A DNA stretch of 39,306 bases from Clostridia bacterium (lineage in GTDB: Bacteria > Bacillota > Clostridia > RGIG6154), in NCBI GenBank assembly GCA_017409875.1, contig JAFQRW010000007.1, positions 1 to 39,306 of the forward strand, written 5' to 3'. Positions 25,828 through 35,831 of the stretch are shown here, piece by piece. Position 1 is the stretch's first letter. The number at the start of each line of letters is the position of its first letter. Below the pieces are notes generated by a model. It was not told the DNA's origin. It saw only the letters and a program-made list of their open reading frames with translations, and made no database searches. The position numbers and the translations under genes are program-made.

Positions 25828-27284
25828 GAAAACTGTTATGTCTTTTGCTTGCGGCAGGGTTATTATTAGCAGGTTGCGGCAAAAATGATGCGGTAGAGGT
25901 TAATGCAGATTTTGGCGGAACACTTAGTTTGTTTGCTTATGAAGATGACACAATAAACCCGCTTAAAACTAAATATCAGACCAATGCACAGGTATTTAAT
26001 GCTTGTATGCACAGGGGACTTTTAAAAACTAAGCAAAATCTTGAAATAAGCTGCGACTTGGCTGAAAGCTATACCTTTTCACAAGATAAAACTTCTGTTA
26101 CATTTAAGCTTAAAGATATGATATTTTCGGATGGCAGCAGGGTTTTGCCGGATGATGTTATAAATTCTTTAGATACTATAAGACAAAATAAAGAAAGTAT
26201 GTATCATGTGATTTTTAACTTTGTAGAGTCGTATGAAAAAACTAATGACGGAATAACTGTAAAGCTTTATAAGCCAGACAGCGGTGTGCTCTCATATATG
26301 AACTTTCCTGTTGTAAAAGAAGATAACGGCAGTGTGCTTGGTACGGGATATTACAAATTGGCAGAAATACAAAGCGACAGGGTGTTGCTTTCTGCAGTGA
26401 GCAGTTTAGATACAAATTTTGAGACCGTAAGGGTTATGATGTATCCCAAGCAGGATATGGCAGAAAATGCTTTTCTGGGAAACGAAATTGATGTAATTAA
26501 TGCTGATTATTATAGTCTTGCCCGCCTTCAGGCAAAAACGGGAACAAAGCTTACCGAGTATATATCCGACGATTTTGCTTTTGTTGGATTTAACACTAAG
26601 AATGAGATTTTGTCTGACATTAATGTAAGGCGTGCTATTGCATGCCTTATTGATAAAAAATCAATGGCAGAAACATTAATGGCAGGATATGTAAAGCCTG
26701 TAAACTCTCCGTTTAAGCCTGATTCGGTTTATGGGAATTTATATGCAGGAGAGTATGCTCAAAACATTGATTTATTCAAAGAGTATCTTAAAAAATCAGA
26801 CCTTGCCCCTGAGGACCTTTCGTTTAAGATACTTGTAAACCAAGACAGTATAACAAAAACCAAAGTTGCCCAGTACTTAAGTCAAAGATTAGAGTCAGCA
26901 GGAGTCAGCTGTGTAGTCGAACAAACCGATTTTGACATGTATATTAACAAAATCCAAAACGGAGAATATACGCTTTTTGTGGGAGAAACCACAGTTGCAT
27001 TAAATCAGGATTTGAGCTTTTTATCACAAAGCGGGCAAAATGTTTTTGGGTATGAAAATGAGGAGCTGGATAAGCTTTTGGATAAATTTAAGTTTGAGAC
27101 AGATGCCGAATCAAAAAAAGAAACAGCTAAAAACATATCAATGCACTTAGTGGATAATGTGCCTTTTATAAGCCTTTATTACAAAATAAACACCCTTTTG
27201 ACAGACGCAGATATTGAGGGAGATTTTAAACCGATGTATACCAATATTTTATCGGGAATAGAGGCCTTTAAGCTTAAAAAGTAA
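25824..27284 (+). CDS. Family 5 (Opp/Dpp type) extracellular solute-binding lipoprotein
   Basis: 486 residues. The lipobox LLAGC places the lipidated Cys at about 18. The rest matches SBP family 5, which binds peptides, nickel or sugars outside the membrane for ABC importers: FSDGSRVLPDDVINSLDTIRQ (about 95-115), the FNTKNEILSDINVRRAIACLIDK stretch (about 253-275), and a C-terminal FISLYYKIN-type strand. It overlaps ymdB by 4 bases (ATGA). No permease or ATPase genes are adjacent, so it is an orphan binding protein that must use a transporter encoded elsewhere, or act as a sensor. Confidence 0.85.
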   Translation: MRKLLCLLLAAGLLLAGCGKNDAVEVNADFGGTLSLFAYEDDTINPLKTKYQTNAQVFNACMHRGLLKTKQNLEISCDLAESYTFSQDKTSVTFKLKDMIFSDGSRVLPDDVINSLDTIRQNKESMYHVIFNFVESYEKTNDGITVKLYKPDSGVLSYMNFPVVKEDNGSVLGTGYYKLAEIQSDRVLLSAVSSLDTNFETVRVMMYPKQDMAENAFLGNEIDVINADYYSLARLQAKTGTKLTEYISDDFAFVGFNTKNEILSDINVRRAIACLIDKKSMAETLMAGYVKPVNSPFKPDSVYGNLYAGEYAQNIDLFKEYLKKSDLAPEDLSFKILVNQDSITKTKVAQYLSQRLESAGVSCVVEQTDFDMYINKIQNGEYTLFVGETTVALNQDLSFLSQSGQNVFGYENEELDKLLDKFKFETDAESKKETAKNISMHLVDNVPFISLYYKINTLLTDADIEGDFKPMYTNILSGIEAFKLKK

Positions 27285-27294
27285 TTTTTAAAAA

Positions 27295-27348
27295 CCCTCT
27301 TAAATATAATTTAAAAGTGTGAATTATACGTAAGAGGGGGATTTTTTT
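27295..27348 (+). terminator. Terminator-like hairpin overlapping the next gene's start
   Basis: CCCTCTTA (27295-27302) pairs with TAAGAGGG (27331-27338), and inner TATAATT/AATTATA (27305-27311, 27322-27328) extends the stem; seven T follow (27342-27348). The 3' arm GAGGGGG is also the ribosome binding site, and the T-run contains the TTG start, of the downstream gene. Confidence 0.8.
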
Positions 27349-28147
27349 GAAAAAATCGAAATGGCTTGTTTCTTTTTCTGCTTTTGTAATAGCTTCTATC
27401 ATGTGTGTTCAGTTTGCAGAAAAAAATGCACAGCAACAGTTTATGCAGGTGTCAGGCGGTTTTTCGCTTCCCATAAACAACTATATCCTTTTGATGAGAC
27501 AGTGTGATGTTGACGGTGATGGGAAAGATGACAGTATATACGTTTACGGTGAAAAAAAGAACGAAGAAGCAGAGTATGCGGAGAAAATAAATCTGGCAGT
27601 TGTATATAAGAAAAACGGATTTGTAAAAAAAACAAATGTTTCATGGCTTAAAGGATTCGTTTCGGATGTTGAAATTGCAGACCTTACAAACAACAAAAAC
27701 AAGGATATTCTTTTAAAGGTTTATACCGACCAGAACAAAAGTGTGCTGTCAGGACTTGTTATAGACTTTGGACACGAAATGCCCAGAAGCATTTTTAACG
27801 AGTTTTCGGGGATTTCGCCTGCCTTTTCGTTTGTAGACGGATTTTTAGTTAACTGCTCCCTCTCAAACGGACAGCAGTTCGCAGTAAATTTAAGAGCCAA
27901 AAAAGATGTTTTAATAAAAAACAAAGTTTTTGATAGCGAGGGAAAATGCCTTTTATCACAAAAAATCTATTCCAAACCTTTTTTTGAGCTTTCTGCCAAA
28001 GACCTCGACGGTGATGGAACAGCGGAACTTATCGGCTGTCAAAGTGTTGTTTTAAGCTTGGATGAAACTGAGCTTTTTAAAATTTATTCGGTCCAAAAAT
28101 ATATAAATAGCGAGTGGTATGCAACAAAAATTGAGGTGAAATATTAA
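27347..28147 (+). CDS. Secreted/anchored protein with DxDGDG loops, function unknown
   Basis: 266 residues; I do not recognise a specific family. Residues 5-24 form a signal peptide or anchor. Two calcium-loop-like motifs, DVDGDGKDD (about 51-59) and DLDGDGTAE (about 222-230), sit in beta-rich sequence resembling FG-GAP/VCBS or integrin-like repeats, so a Ca2+-binding extracellular fold is plausible. The start is TTG at 27347, six bases after GAGGGGG; no ATG precedes the signal peptide. Both the ribosome binding site and the start are within a terminator-like hairpin that follows the solute-binding lipoprotein gene, so expression may depend on readthrough or hairpin melting. Confidence 0.6.
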   Translation: MKKSKWLVSFSAFVIASIMCVQFAEKNAQQQFMQVSGGFSLPINNYILLMRQCDVDGDGKDDSIYVYGEKKNEEAEYAEKINLAVVYKKNGFVKKTNVSWLKGFVSDVEIADLTNNKNKDILLKVYTDQNKSVLSGLVIDFGHEMPRSIFNEFSGISPAFSFVDGFLVNCSLSNGQQFAVNLRAKKDVLIKNKVFDSEGKCLLSQKIYSKPFFELSAKDLDGDGTAELIGCQSVVLSLDETELFKIYSVQKYINSEWYATKIEVKY

Positions 28148-28148
28148 A

Positions 28149-28175
28149 AAAATATCCGAGTTTATCGGATATTTT
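28149..28175. terminator. Bidirectional terminator
   Basis: AATATCCGA/TCGGATATT (28151-28173, loop GTTTA) with A-run before and T-run after. It separates two convergent genes with only 30 bases between them. Confidence 0.85.
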
Positions 28176-28177
28176 TT

Positions 28178-28405
28178 CTATTCATTTTCCCACTCTTTTT
28201 TTTGTTCTTCGGTTAAGGGAATTATTTCTTCCTCTGCATATTTGCTGTCTTTTCCTCCGATGCAATGCAGAAAATATGCACCTTTTTTGGTCACATAAAG
28301 CTTTTCTTCATATCCGCTTTCTTCGCCAAAGCTTCCCACTGCTTTGGAATTTAAAAACTGAGCCGTTTCGGTGTTGTAGGTAACTTTATTAATCACTTTT
28401 TTCAT
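28178..28405 (-). CDS. Small conserved-looking protein, function unknown
   Basis: 75 residues, charged, no signal peptide or membrane helix. The sequence (for example FGEESGYEEKLYVTKKGAYFLH and the tail PLTEEQKKEWENE, residues 25-75 in outline) looks like a compact two-strand plus helix protein of the kind found in many Firmicutes without an assigned role. The start at 28405 has AAAGGAGG upstream, and a TATAAT lies at 28431-28436 on the minus strand, supporting a monocistronic gene. I do not assign a function. Confidence 0.65.
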   Translation of the reverse strand: MKKVINKVTYNTETAQFLNSKAVGSFGEESGYEEKLYVTKKGAYFLHCIGGKDSKYAEEEIIPLTEEQKKEWENE

Positions 28406-28538
28406 AAATTTTAAGACCTCCTTTTTAGATATTATATACTATTGCTAAGTTTTTTAACCGCACTTTTTTGTCGATGTGTAAAATTTATATTAATTTTTGA
28501 AAATATAGCCAAAAACTCTTTTTATTTTTTAAAGTTTA

Positions 28539-28547
28539 TGTTATACT
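28539..28547 (+). promoter_or_regulatory. Extended -10 promoter of secA
   Basis: TGTTATACT (28539-28547) is an extended -10 element (TGnTATAmT); I see no good -35 box. It lies 41 bases before the secA start. The rest of the 183-base gap (28406-28588) holds the divergent -10 of the small gene and AT-rich sequence. Confidence 0.5.
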
Positions 28548-28588
28548 ATAATGTAAGATATTATTGACTAAACAAACGAGGTGATTCT

Positions 28589-31318
28589 ATGGGATTGATT
28601 CAGAATATATTCGGCACTTACAGTTCAAGAGAAATCAAAAGGATTATGCCTATTGTTGATAAAGTTTTGTCTTTAGAAGATGAGTACAAGAAATTAACAG
28701 ATACACAGCTTAAAGCTAAAACTAACGAATTTAAAGAAAGATTTAAAAACGGCGAAAGTTTAGACCAGCTTTTGCCTGAAAGTTTTGCAACAGTAAGGGA
28801 GGCATCTGCCAGAGTTTTGGGTATGCGCCATTTTCCTGTTCAGATTATAGGAGGTATTATTCTTCATCAGGGAAGAATTGCCGAAATGAAAACAGGTGAG
28901 GGAAAAACTTTGGTTTCAACACTCCCTGCCTATCTTAACGCAATTTCGGGTGAGGGTGTTCATATTGTAACAGTAAATGACTATCTTGCAAAGCGTGACA
29001 GCGAATGGATGGGAAAAATTTATACTTTTTTGGGTCTAAGCGTCGGACTTGTTATTCATTCTGTTGACGGTCAGGCAAAAAAAGACGCATATAATGCCGA
29101 TATCACTTATGGTACTAATAACGAGTTTGGATTTGACTATTTAAGAGACAACATGGTTCTTTACAAAGAGGATATGGTACAGCGCAGCCATAATTTTGCG
29201 ATTGTGGACGAGGTGGATTCTATCTTAATTGACGAAGCAAGAACTCCGCTTATTATTTCAGGAATGGGCGATGAATCAACAAAGCTTTATCAGATGGCAG
29301 ATTCTTTTGCAAAAAAACTTACAAAAAAGGTTATAAAAGAAGAAGATAAAAAGGTTTTAGACGAAACTGATGATGCAGATTATATTATAGACGAGAAGGC
29401 AAAGTCTGTTAACTTAACTCCAAGAGGTATTAAAAAGGCTGAAACTGCATTTAACATTGAAAATCTTTCAGACCCTGAAAATATGACAATTTCACATCAT
29501 ATCAATCAGGCACTCCGTGCAAACGGTATTATGAAAGCAGATAAAGACTATATTGTTTCTCCTGACGGCGAAATTTTAATTGTTGATGAATTCACCGGTC
29601 GTATTATGGAGGGCAGACGTTATTCAGACGGTCTTCATCAGGCAATCGAGGCAAAAGAGGGAGTTACGGTTCAGCGTGAGAGCAAGACCTTAGCAACAAT
29701 CACATTCCAGAATTATTTCAGAATGTACAAAAAGCTTTCAGGTATGACAGGTACTGCACTTACAGAAGAAAAGGAATTTCAGGCGATATATAAAATTGAC
29801 GTTGTTGAAATCCCTACAAATAAGCCTTTGGCAAGAATTGATTCAGAAGATATTATATATAAAACTGAAAAGGGTAAATTAGATGCAGTTGTTACGCAGA
29901 TTAAAGAGTGCTATGCAAAAAAACAACCCGTATTGGTAGGTACAGTTACTATTGAAAAGTCAGAGGAGTTATCAGCACTTTTAAAGAAAAACGGCATTCC
30001 TCACAATGTGTTAAACGCAAAGCAACACGAAAAAGAAGCTGAAATTGTAGCGCAGGCAGGCAAAAAAGGAGCAGTTACAATAGCTACCAATATGGCAGGT
30101 CGTGGTACTGATATTATGCTTGGCGGAAACCCTGAGTTTATGGCAAAGAAAGAAATGCGCAAGCAAGGCTTTAGCGAAGAAATGATATCTGAAGCTACAA
30201 GCTACGGCGACACAACAGACCAAGAAATTTTGGCAGCACGCGTGAGATATAAAGAGCTTTATGAAAAATTCAAGGCTGAAATTGCACCTGAGCATGAGGA
30301 AGTAAAAGCCTTAGGCGGACTTTATATAATCGGCACAGAAAGACATGAATCAAGGCGCATTGACAATCAGTTAAGGGGCCGTGCAGGACGTCAGGGTGAC
30401 CCCGGTACTACCAAGTTTTATATTGCAATGGAAGATGATATTATGCGTCTTTTCGGGTCTGACAGATATATTGGCATGGTAGAAAAAATGGGTTTTGCAG
30501 ACGATATGCCATTAGAAGCCAGAATGTTATCCGGCGCAATAGAAACTGCACAAAAGCGTGTTGAGGGCATGAACTTCGACCGAAGAGAAAACGTGCTTAA
30601 ATACGACGATGTTATGAACACCCAAAGAGAACTGATATATAAACAGCGTCGTCAGGTAATTGACGGAACGGATATTACACAAAACATTACCGGAATGATT
30701 GAAAGCTACGTTTCAGATATGGTCGATAGGCACACATCAGGCGGGGAATTTGTTGATGACTGGGATTTGAAAGGTTTAATCAAAGAGGCAGAAAAAGCAT
30801 TTTTGCCTGAGGGAGAAATACACTATACCAAAGACGACTTGCAAAATCTCGAAAAAATTGATTTGGTAGAAGATTTTACTAAGAAAGCTTTTGAGCATTA
30901 CGCAAAAAAAGAAGCTGAGTTTGGGTCTGATGCCATAAGAGAGCTTGAAAGAATTATTATGCTTCGTGTGGTTGACACAAGATGGATGGATCATATTGAC
31001 GAAATGGACCAGTTAAAACAAGGTATATGGCTTCGTTCATACGGGCAAAAAGATCCTGCAATGGAGTACAAGGCAGTAGGTTCTGATATGTTTGATGAAA
31101 TGATTGAAAATATCAAGATTGATGTAGGAAGATATGTGCTTACTGCAAGAATAAATACAAAAAGAGCAGAGGTTGCAAAGCCGGTAGCAGAGTCAAGAGA
31201 GCAAGAACCGGGAGTTAAAAAGAAGGTTATAGCTCAGGCAAAATCAGAAAAAGTTGGAAGAAACGATCCTTGTCCTTGCGGGTCTGGACTTAAATACAAA
31301 AAATGCTGTGGCAAATAA
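28589..31318 (+). CDS. secA: Preprotein translocase ATPase SecA
   Basis: 909 residues, the motor that drives secretory proteins through SecYEG. Visible: Walker [10 protein letters not shown] (about 100-108), VNDYLAKRD, Walker [22 protein letters not shown] (starting about 206, split by the family's invariant order), the [21 protein letters not shown] region, [10 protein letters not shown] (about 500), and the [16 protein letters not shown] stretch. The C-terminus carries the zinc-binding SEC-C motif ([15 protein letters not shown]), which binds SecB-like partners or ribosomes. The start follows GAGGTGATTCT. It heads a run with prfB and prfA and no terminator between. Confidence 0.98.
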   Translation: MGLIQNIFGTYSSREIKRIMPIVDKVLSLEDEYKKLTDTQLKAKTNEFKERFKNGESLDQLLPESFATVREASARVLGMRHFPVQIIGGIILHQGRIAEMKTGEGKTLVSTLPAYLNAISGEGVHIVTVNDYLAKRDSEWMGKIYTFLGLSVGLVIHSVDGQAKKDAYNADITYGTNNEFGFDYLRDNMVLYKEDMVQRSHNFAIVDEVDSILIDEARTPLIISGMGDESTKLYQMADSFAKKLTKKVIKEEDKKVLDETDDADYIIDEKAKSVNLTPRGIKKAETAFNIENLSDPENMTISHHINQALRANGIMKADKDYIVSPDGEILIVDEFTGRIMEGRRYSDGLHQAIEAKEGVTVQRESKTLATITFQNYFRMYKKLSGMTGTALTEEKEFQAIYKIDVVEIPTNKPLARIDSEDIIYKTEKGKLDAVVTQIKECYAKKQPVLVGTVTIEKSEELSALLKKNGIPHNVLNAKQHEKEAEIVAQAGKKGAVTIATNMAGRGTDIMLGGNPEFMAKKEMRKQGFSEEMISEATSYGDTTDQEILAARVRYKELYEKFKAEIAPEHEEVKALGGLYIIGTERHESRRIDNQLRGRAGRQGDPGTTKFYIAMEDDIMRLFGSDRYIGMVEKMGFADDMPLEARMLSGAIETAQKRVEGMNFDRRENVLKYDDVMNTQRELIYKQRRQVIDGTDITQNITGMIESYVSDMVDRHTSGGEFVDDWDLKGLIKEAEKAFLPEGEIHYTKDDLQNLEKIDLVEDFTKKAFEHYAKKEAEFGSDAIRELERIIMLRVVDTRWMDHIDEMDQLKQGIWLRSYGQKDPAMEYKAVGSDMFDEMIENIKIDVGRYVLTARINTKRAEVAKPVAESREQEPGVKKKVIAQAKSEKVGRNDPCPCGSGLKYKKCCGK

Positions 31319-31354
31319 AGAAAACAAAAATAATTTTATAAAGGTTGTGAATAA

Positions 31355-32468
31355 ATGCTTGAATTTGACGAAATTAAAGCCCGCCTTAATGAAATGAAAG
31401 GCGGAGTAGAAGAACTGAGGGATTCACTTTGACATCGCCGGAACTTTGACAAAAATAAAAGAATTAGAAGAGCAGGCTTCAAAAGAGGACTTTTGGAACG
31501 ATATGGAAAAATCGCAAAAAGTTCTTCAACAGACAAAGCAGTTAAAATCAAAGGTTGAGGAATACCAAAGCCTTTACAATGATTATATAGATGCAGGCGA
31601 TTTAACAGAAATGGCAGACGAAGAACAAGATCTTTCAATGCTTGAAGAAATTAAAGCAAGTGTAAAAGATATTGAAAAACGTCTTGAGGAAATGACTCTT
31701 GAAACTCTTCTTTCAGGTGAATACGATAAAAACAACGCAATTTTGACACTTCATTCAGGTGCAGGCGGAACCGAGTCGCAAGACTGGGCACAGATGCTTT
31801 ACAGAATGTATACAAGATGGGCAGAAAGAAGAGGATTTTCAGTTTCTACCATTGACTTTTTAGACGGTGATGAAGCGGGACTTAAAAGCGTTACCTTTCA
31901 GGTAAATGGTCTTAACGCATACGGGTATGCCAAGTGTGAAAAAGGCGTTCACCGCTTGGTTAGAATTTCACCGTTTGATGCAGCAGGAAGAAGGCATACA
32001 TCTTTTGCCAGCCTTGAGGTAATGCCTGAAATCGAAGATGATACTACTGTTGTTATAAATCCTGATGACCTTAAGGTTGATACTTACCGTGCATCGGGTG
32101 CAGGCGGTCAGCATATTAATAAAACTGATTCTGCTATAAGAATTACCCATATTCCCACAGGAGTTGTTGTTTCATGCCAGAATGAACGTTCTCAGCATAA
32201 AAACAGAGATATGGCAATGAAAATGCTTAAAGCAAAGCTTGCGGAAATTATGGAAAGAGAACAAAAAGAAAAAATTGAGGACTTAAAAGGTGAGCAAAAG
32301 GATATCGGCTGGGGAAGCCAGATACGTTCTTATGTTTTCCATCCTTACAACATGGTTAAAGACCACAGAACAAATTACGAAATGGGAAACATCGGAGCTG
32401 TAATGGACGGCGATATTGACGGGTTTATTAACGAGTACTTAAAACAAAAAGCCACCGATAAGATTTAA
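31355..32468 (+). CDS. prfB: Peptide chain release factor 2, programmed +1 frameshift
   Basis: RF2 ends translation at UGA and UAA. Frame one runs from ATG 31355 through codon CTT (31427-31429) to an in-frame TGA (31430-31432); shifting +1 past T31430 reads GAC and continues to 32468. The slip site CTTTGAC with an upstream AGGG pairing site (31418-31421) is the conserved RF2 autoregulation signal: low RF2 slows reading of UGA and favours the shift. The product is about 370 residues. The second frame has the GGQ motif in [18 protein letters not shown] (about 242) and [18 protein letters not shown]. The RF2 anticodon-like SPF tripeptide is the one in RISPFD (about 203). It is not a pseudogene. 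prfA follows after 22 bases. Confidence 0.96.
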
Positions 32469-32490
32469 TGCCAGCGAAAGGAGATTTAGC

Positions 32491-33561
32491 ATGATTGAAA
32501 AGTTAGAGGCGATATACCAGCGGTTTAAGGAAATTGAAAAAAATATGACCGATCCGAATGTTATATCAGATCAGGAAAAAATGACACAGCTTTATAAAGA
32601 TAATGCCGAGCTTTCTCCAATCGTGGAAAAATATCTTGAATACAAAAAGGCAGATACCGCACTTAAAGAAGCAAATGAGATTTTAGCTACTGAAACTGAT
32701 GCAGAGCTTAAAGAAATGGCAGAGCTTGAGGCACAAGAAGCAAAGGAAAAAATGCCCGCTGTTTTAGAAGAACTTAAAATTATGCTTCTTCCTAAAAATC
32801 CTGATGACGAAAAGAACGTTATTGTTGAAATAAGAGGCGGCGCAGGCGGTGACGAGGCGGCACTTTTTGGCGCAGATTTAATGAGAATGTATACAAGATA
32901 TGCAGAAAGAAACAACTGGAAAACAGAAATGCTGTCTTCAAACATTACAGATATCGGCGGCGTAAAGGAAGTTTCGTTCCTGCTTCAGGGCAAAGGGGCA
33001 TATAGTCGTCTTAAGTTTGAAAGCGGTGTACACAGAGTTCAGAGAATTCCAACCACAGAATCAGGAGGAAGGATTCACACTTCAACAGTTACTGTTGCAG
33101 TGCTTCCTGAAGTTGGAGAGGTTGAAGTTGAAATTAATCAGAATGATTTGAGAATTGATGTGTTCAGGGCAGGAGGCCCTGGCGGGCAGTGCGTTAATAC
33201 AACTGACTCGGCAGTCAGAATTACACATATTCCTACGGGACTTGTAGTTTCATGTCAGGATGAAAAATCTCAACATAAAAACAAGGATAAGGCAATGAAG
33301 ATTTTGCGTTCAAGACTCTTTGATTTAATGTTAGAACAACAAAACAGTGAAATCGCAAGTCAGAGAAAAAGTCAGGTAGGAACAGGCGACAGAAGTGAGA
33401 GAATCAGAACCTATAACTTCCCTCAAGGGAGAGTTACCGACCATAGAATAGGACTTACAATTCACAGATTAGAGGGCGTTTTAGACGGTGATTTAGACGA
33501 AGTAATTGATGCTCTTGTAACTGCAGATCAGGCGGAAAGACTTAAACAGGCAAATGAATAG
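32491..33561 (+). CDS. prfA: Peptide chain release factor 1
   Basis: 356 residues. RF1 recognises UAA and UAG. It contains the GGQ catalytic motif in [20 protein letters not shown] (about 226-245) and the RF1 codon-recognition tripeptide region in [18 protein letters not shown] (PxT, about 183-200). The start follows AAAGGAG. Having prfB and prfA next to each other is unusual; they most often lie in separate operons. The neighbour upstream is prfB and downstream, after 10 bases, a membrane protein gene. Confidence 0.97.
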   Translation: MIEKLEAIYQRFKEIEKNMTDPNVISDQEKMTQLYKDNAELSPIVEKYLEYKKADTALKEANEILATETDAELKEMAELEAQEAKEKMPAVLEELKIMLLPKNPDDEKNVIVEIRGGAGGDEAALFGADLMRMYTRYAERNNWKTEMLSSNITDIGGVKEVSFLLQGKGAYSRLKFESGVHRVQRIPTTESGGRIHTSTVTVAVLPEVGEVEVEINQNDLRIDVFRAGGPGGQCVNTTDSAVRITHIPTGLVVSCQDEKSQHKNKDKAMKILRSRLFDLMLEQQNSEIASQRKSQVGTGDRSERIRTYNFPQGRVTDHRIGLTIHRLEGVLDGDLDEVIDALVTADQAERLKQANE

Positions 33562-33570
33562 GGGTAAGGT

Positions 33571-34971
33571 ATGACTAAATTTTTCAAATCCAACAAGTAT
33601 GCGTGTGTTTCAGCAGGAATAGCAGCACTTATAATGATAATAACTCTTTTTGTTTTAAGGTTAGGAGTTGCCGATAACGGATATTTAACTGCAAGACTTG
33701 TTTCTATGGGACTGTATGATGCAGAGGGTGCATCGGGAACAGGATTTTATTCTATGCTGTTTGGAATCGGGGATAAAACAATTAGTTTTATGCCGTCTGC
33801 TTTAGTTTATAACATTTTTAAAGCAGTTTTTCCAGTGGATTCAGTAATTCCTGCGCTACTTCCGGCAATGATTTATATGATTTTTGCTGTGTGCGGAGTG
33901 TATATGATAGTAAAAGCACTTACCTGCGATATAAAGTGGAATAACATATTACTTTGTGTTTTTGTTGTACTTATTGTTGCAGAAACAGGTTATGTAACAT
34001 TTTTTAACACGCCTTACGAGTGCGGTGCGGCTATAAGCTATTTTATCCCAATGATGGGCGCACTTTTAATGGCAATCAGATATGAAAAAATAAGATATGC
34101 TGTCATATTTGGCATTTTCGGTGTGCTTTTTGCAGGAACAATGCCTCAAAGCGGTGCAGCTTCAGTGATAATTGCATTGTATTCGGTTTATCTTGCCTTA
34201 AAAAGCAAGGTTAAGCCAAATAAGGCTGTGTTTGCTTTGGTGGGAATTTTGATTTTTGCAAGCTCGATGTTTGGACTTTCAAATATGACTAATGCTGATA
34301 AATACAATAGCGTGTTTTACGGCGTTGCAAGCAGTGAAAATCCGGCATATTCTGCGGTTTTAAGCGACCTTAAAATTATAGGGAAAGATAACCTTGCAGG
34401 GGTTGCATACTTTGAGGCCGAGGCACAGGAATTTATTTCATCACCTGAATTTAATGGCGTTATGAGAAACGTTAATCCTTTTAATGTAACACTTATGTAT
34501 GTAAAAAATCCTGATTTTATGCGCCAGTCGCTAAAATCAGCATGCAATAACTGTGTGTTTATAAAAACTGAGTATCTTGGAAATTATCCTGTATCTTCAG
34601 GAAAGGCAAGTCAGGTAAGCGGATTTTTCTCTTTATACAGTTATGTAAAAAAGGTACTTGTACCTGGAAGTATAATTGCTTTAGCAGTAATGTTTGTTGG
34701 TATGATTTTCTTTTCATTGGATTATAAGAAAAAGTATGCTCTAAGCGCGCAAACAAAAAATGCTTGCGTACTTTGCGTATTTTTAACATTTGCTGCAATA
34801 ATATCGCTTGTAATTCCCGTTTTATATTTTGGAAAGGCACAGCTTGGTTTTAACCTTATAATTTACAATCTGATTTTCGATTCGTTGGTTATCGCTGCAG
34901 TAGTTGGCGGTACGAGACTCCTTGCTGTAAGAAGAAATATTTTAAAAGAAAAGTTTGGTGTAAATCAGTAA
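33571..34971 (+). CDS. Polytopic membrane protein, function unknown
   Basis: 466 residues with about ten hydrophobic helices: one near 9-30, a group between 65 and 240, and three after 360. Between about 250 and 355 lies a soluble, probably outside loop with two Cys (ACNNC) that could form a disulphide. The arrangement recalls glycosyltransferase-C-type or polysaccharide-related membrane enzymes, but I see no defining motif and make no claim. It starts 10 bases after prfA (GGGGTAAGGT upstream) and ends 11 bases before sigH, so it is probably co-transcribed with both. Confidence 0.6.
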   Translation: MTKFFKSNKYACVSAGIAALIMIITLFVLRLGVADNGYLTARLVSMGLYDAEGASGTGFYSMLFGIGDKTISFMPSALVYNIFKAVFPVDSVIPALLPAMIYMIFAVCGVYMIVKALTCDIKWNNILLCVFVVLIVAETGYVTFFNTPYECGAAISYFIPMMGALLMAIRYEKIRYAVIFGIFGVLFAGTMPQSGAASVIIALYSVYLALKSKVKPNKAVFALVGILIFASSMFGLSNMTNADKYNSVFYGVASSENPAYSAVLSDLKIIGKDNLAGVAYFEAEAQEFISSPEFNGVMRNVNPFNVTLMYVKNPDFMRQSLKSACNNCVFIKTEYLGNYPVSSGKASQVSGFFSLYSYVKKVLVPGSIIALAVMFVGMIFFSLDYKKKYALSAQTKNACVLCVFLTFAAIISLVIPVLYFGKAQLGFNLIIYNLIFDSLVIAAVVGGTRLLAVRRNILKEKFGVNQ

Positions 34972-34982
34972 GGAGGATAAAA

Positions 34983-35594
34983 ATGGCAACTGATTATCAG
35001 GCTTTAGACGATGCTTTGTTGGTTAATATGTCTAAAGACGGCGACAGGCGTGCAGCTGATACTTTGATTGAAAGATACAAGAGCTTTGTCAGGGCAAAAA
35101 CCAGAGCTTACTTTTTGGTCGGAGCCGACCGTGACGATATAGTACAAGAGGGTATGATTGGGCTTTTTAAAGCGATAAGAGATTTTTCGTCCGACAAGCA
35201 GGCGTCATTTAAATATTTTGCAGATATTTGTATTACAAGACAAATCATAACTGCAGTGAAAACTGCAACAAGACAAAAACATTCCCCTCTTAATTCATAT
35301 ATTTCATTAAGTAAGCCTGTATACGATGACGAATCCGAAAGAACTTTAATTGAAATGCTGAGCCTTAGGACAAGCTCAAATCCTGAAGATATTATGATTG
35401 ACCGTGAAAACTTAAAGTCTACTGAACAAAGAATAAGAAAGTCTTTAAGCAAATTTGAACTTGAGGTTATGGAGCTTTATATAAGTGGCAAGTCTTATAC
35501 AGAAATTGCAGAAAAACTCGGCAAACAGCCTAAAAGCATAGATAATGCCATACAAAGAGTAAAGAAAAAAATCCAAAAAAATATGGATGAATAG
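34983..35594 (+). CDS. sigH: RNA polymerase sigma-H (Spo0H) family sigma factor
   Basis: 203 residues, the typical SigH size. Region 2 includes DDIVQEGMIGLFKAIRDF and the -10 helix around SFKYFADICITRQIITAVKTA (about 72-92, listed in part); region 4 has the helix-turn-helix SYTEIAEKLGKQPKSIDNAIQR. In Bacillus and Clostridia SigH directs the transition to stationary phase and early sporulation. The start follows AAGGAGG. It sits upstream of spmA/spmB, which fits a sporulating lineage. Confidence 0.9.
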   Translation: MATDYQALDDALLVNMSKDGDRRAADTLIERYKSFVRAKTRAYFLVGADRDDIVQEGMIGLFKAIRDFSSDKQASFKYFADICITRQIITAVKTATRQKHSPLNSYISLSKPVYDDESERTLIEMLSLRTSSNPEDIMIDRENLKSTEQRIRKSLSKFELEVMELYISGKSYTEIAEKLGKQPKSIDNAIQRVKKKIQKNMDE

Positions 35595-35599
35595 CTGTG

Positions 35600-35783
35600 A
35601 TTCGGAAATTTGATTGATGGAAAGTTACACCCGGAATGTGTGAGGAAGTTCCACAAATTACATACTATGTGCCGGAAAACAAAAAAATTATATTGCTAAA
35701 TAGTCGGGATTTTTGTTAGACCGGCTTAAATATATTGGATATTTACACTGATGTAAAAGGTGGCGTTAAGCCACCTTTTTTTG
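35600..35783 (+). ncRNA. Structured intergenic RNA candidate with terminator
   Basis: The 237-base gap between sigH and spmA has no convincing gene but strong pairing potential. TGTG(A)GGA and TCCACA bracket 35639-35655; GCCGG (35671-35675) pairs with CCGGC (35721-35725), and inside it ACAAAAA (35679-35685) with TTTTTGT (35710-35716); a terminator follows, GGTGGC/GCCACC with TTTTTTT (about 35760-35783). It could be the structured 3' end of the sigH transcript, an independent small RNA, or a leader element of spmA. It matches no riboswitch class that I recognise. Confidence 0.4.
35757..35783 (+). terminator. Terminator before spmA
   Basis: GGTGGC/GCCACC with loop GTTAA, then seven T. It probably ends the secA-to-sigH transcription unit. 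Confidence 0.88.
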
Positions 35784-35831
35784 TAATAAAACTGCCTTTT
35801 ACTTTATATTATAAAAAAAGGGGCGGTTTTT

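Noticed and set aside
31355-31446. prfB as a broken gene with an internal stop
   Set aside because: The TGA lies in the conserved CTTTGAC slip site and the +1 frame continues as RF2, so this is programmed frameshifting.
35595-35783. A c-di-GMP, glycine, preQ1 or SAM riboswitch upstream of spmA
   Set aside because: None of the conserved cores of these classes is visible, so it is left as an unassigned structured RNA.
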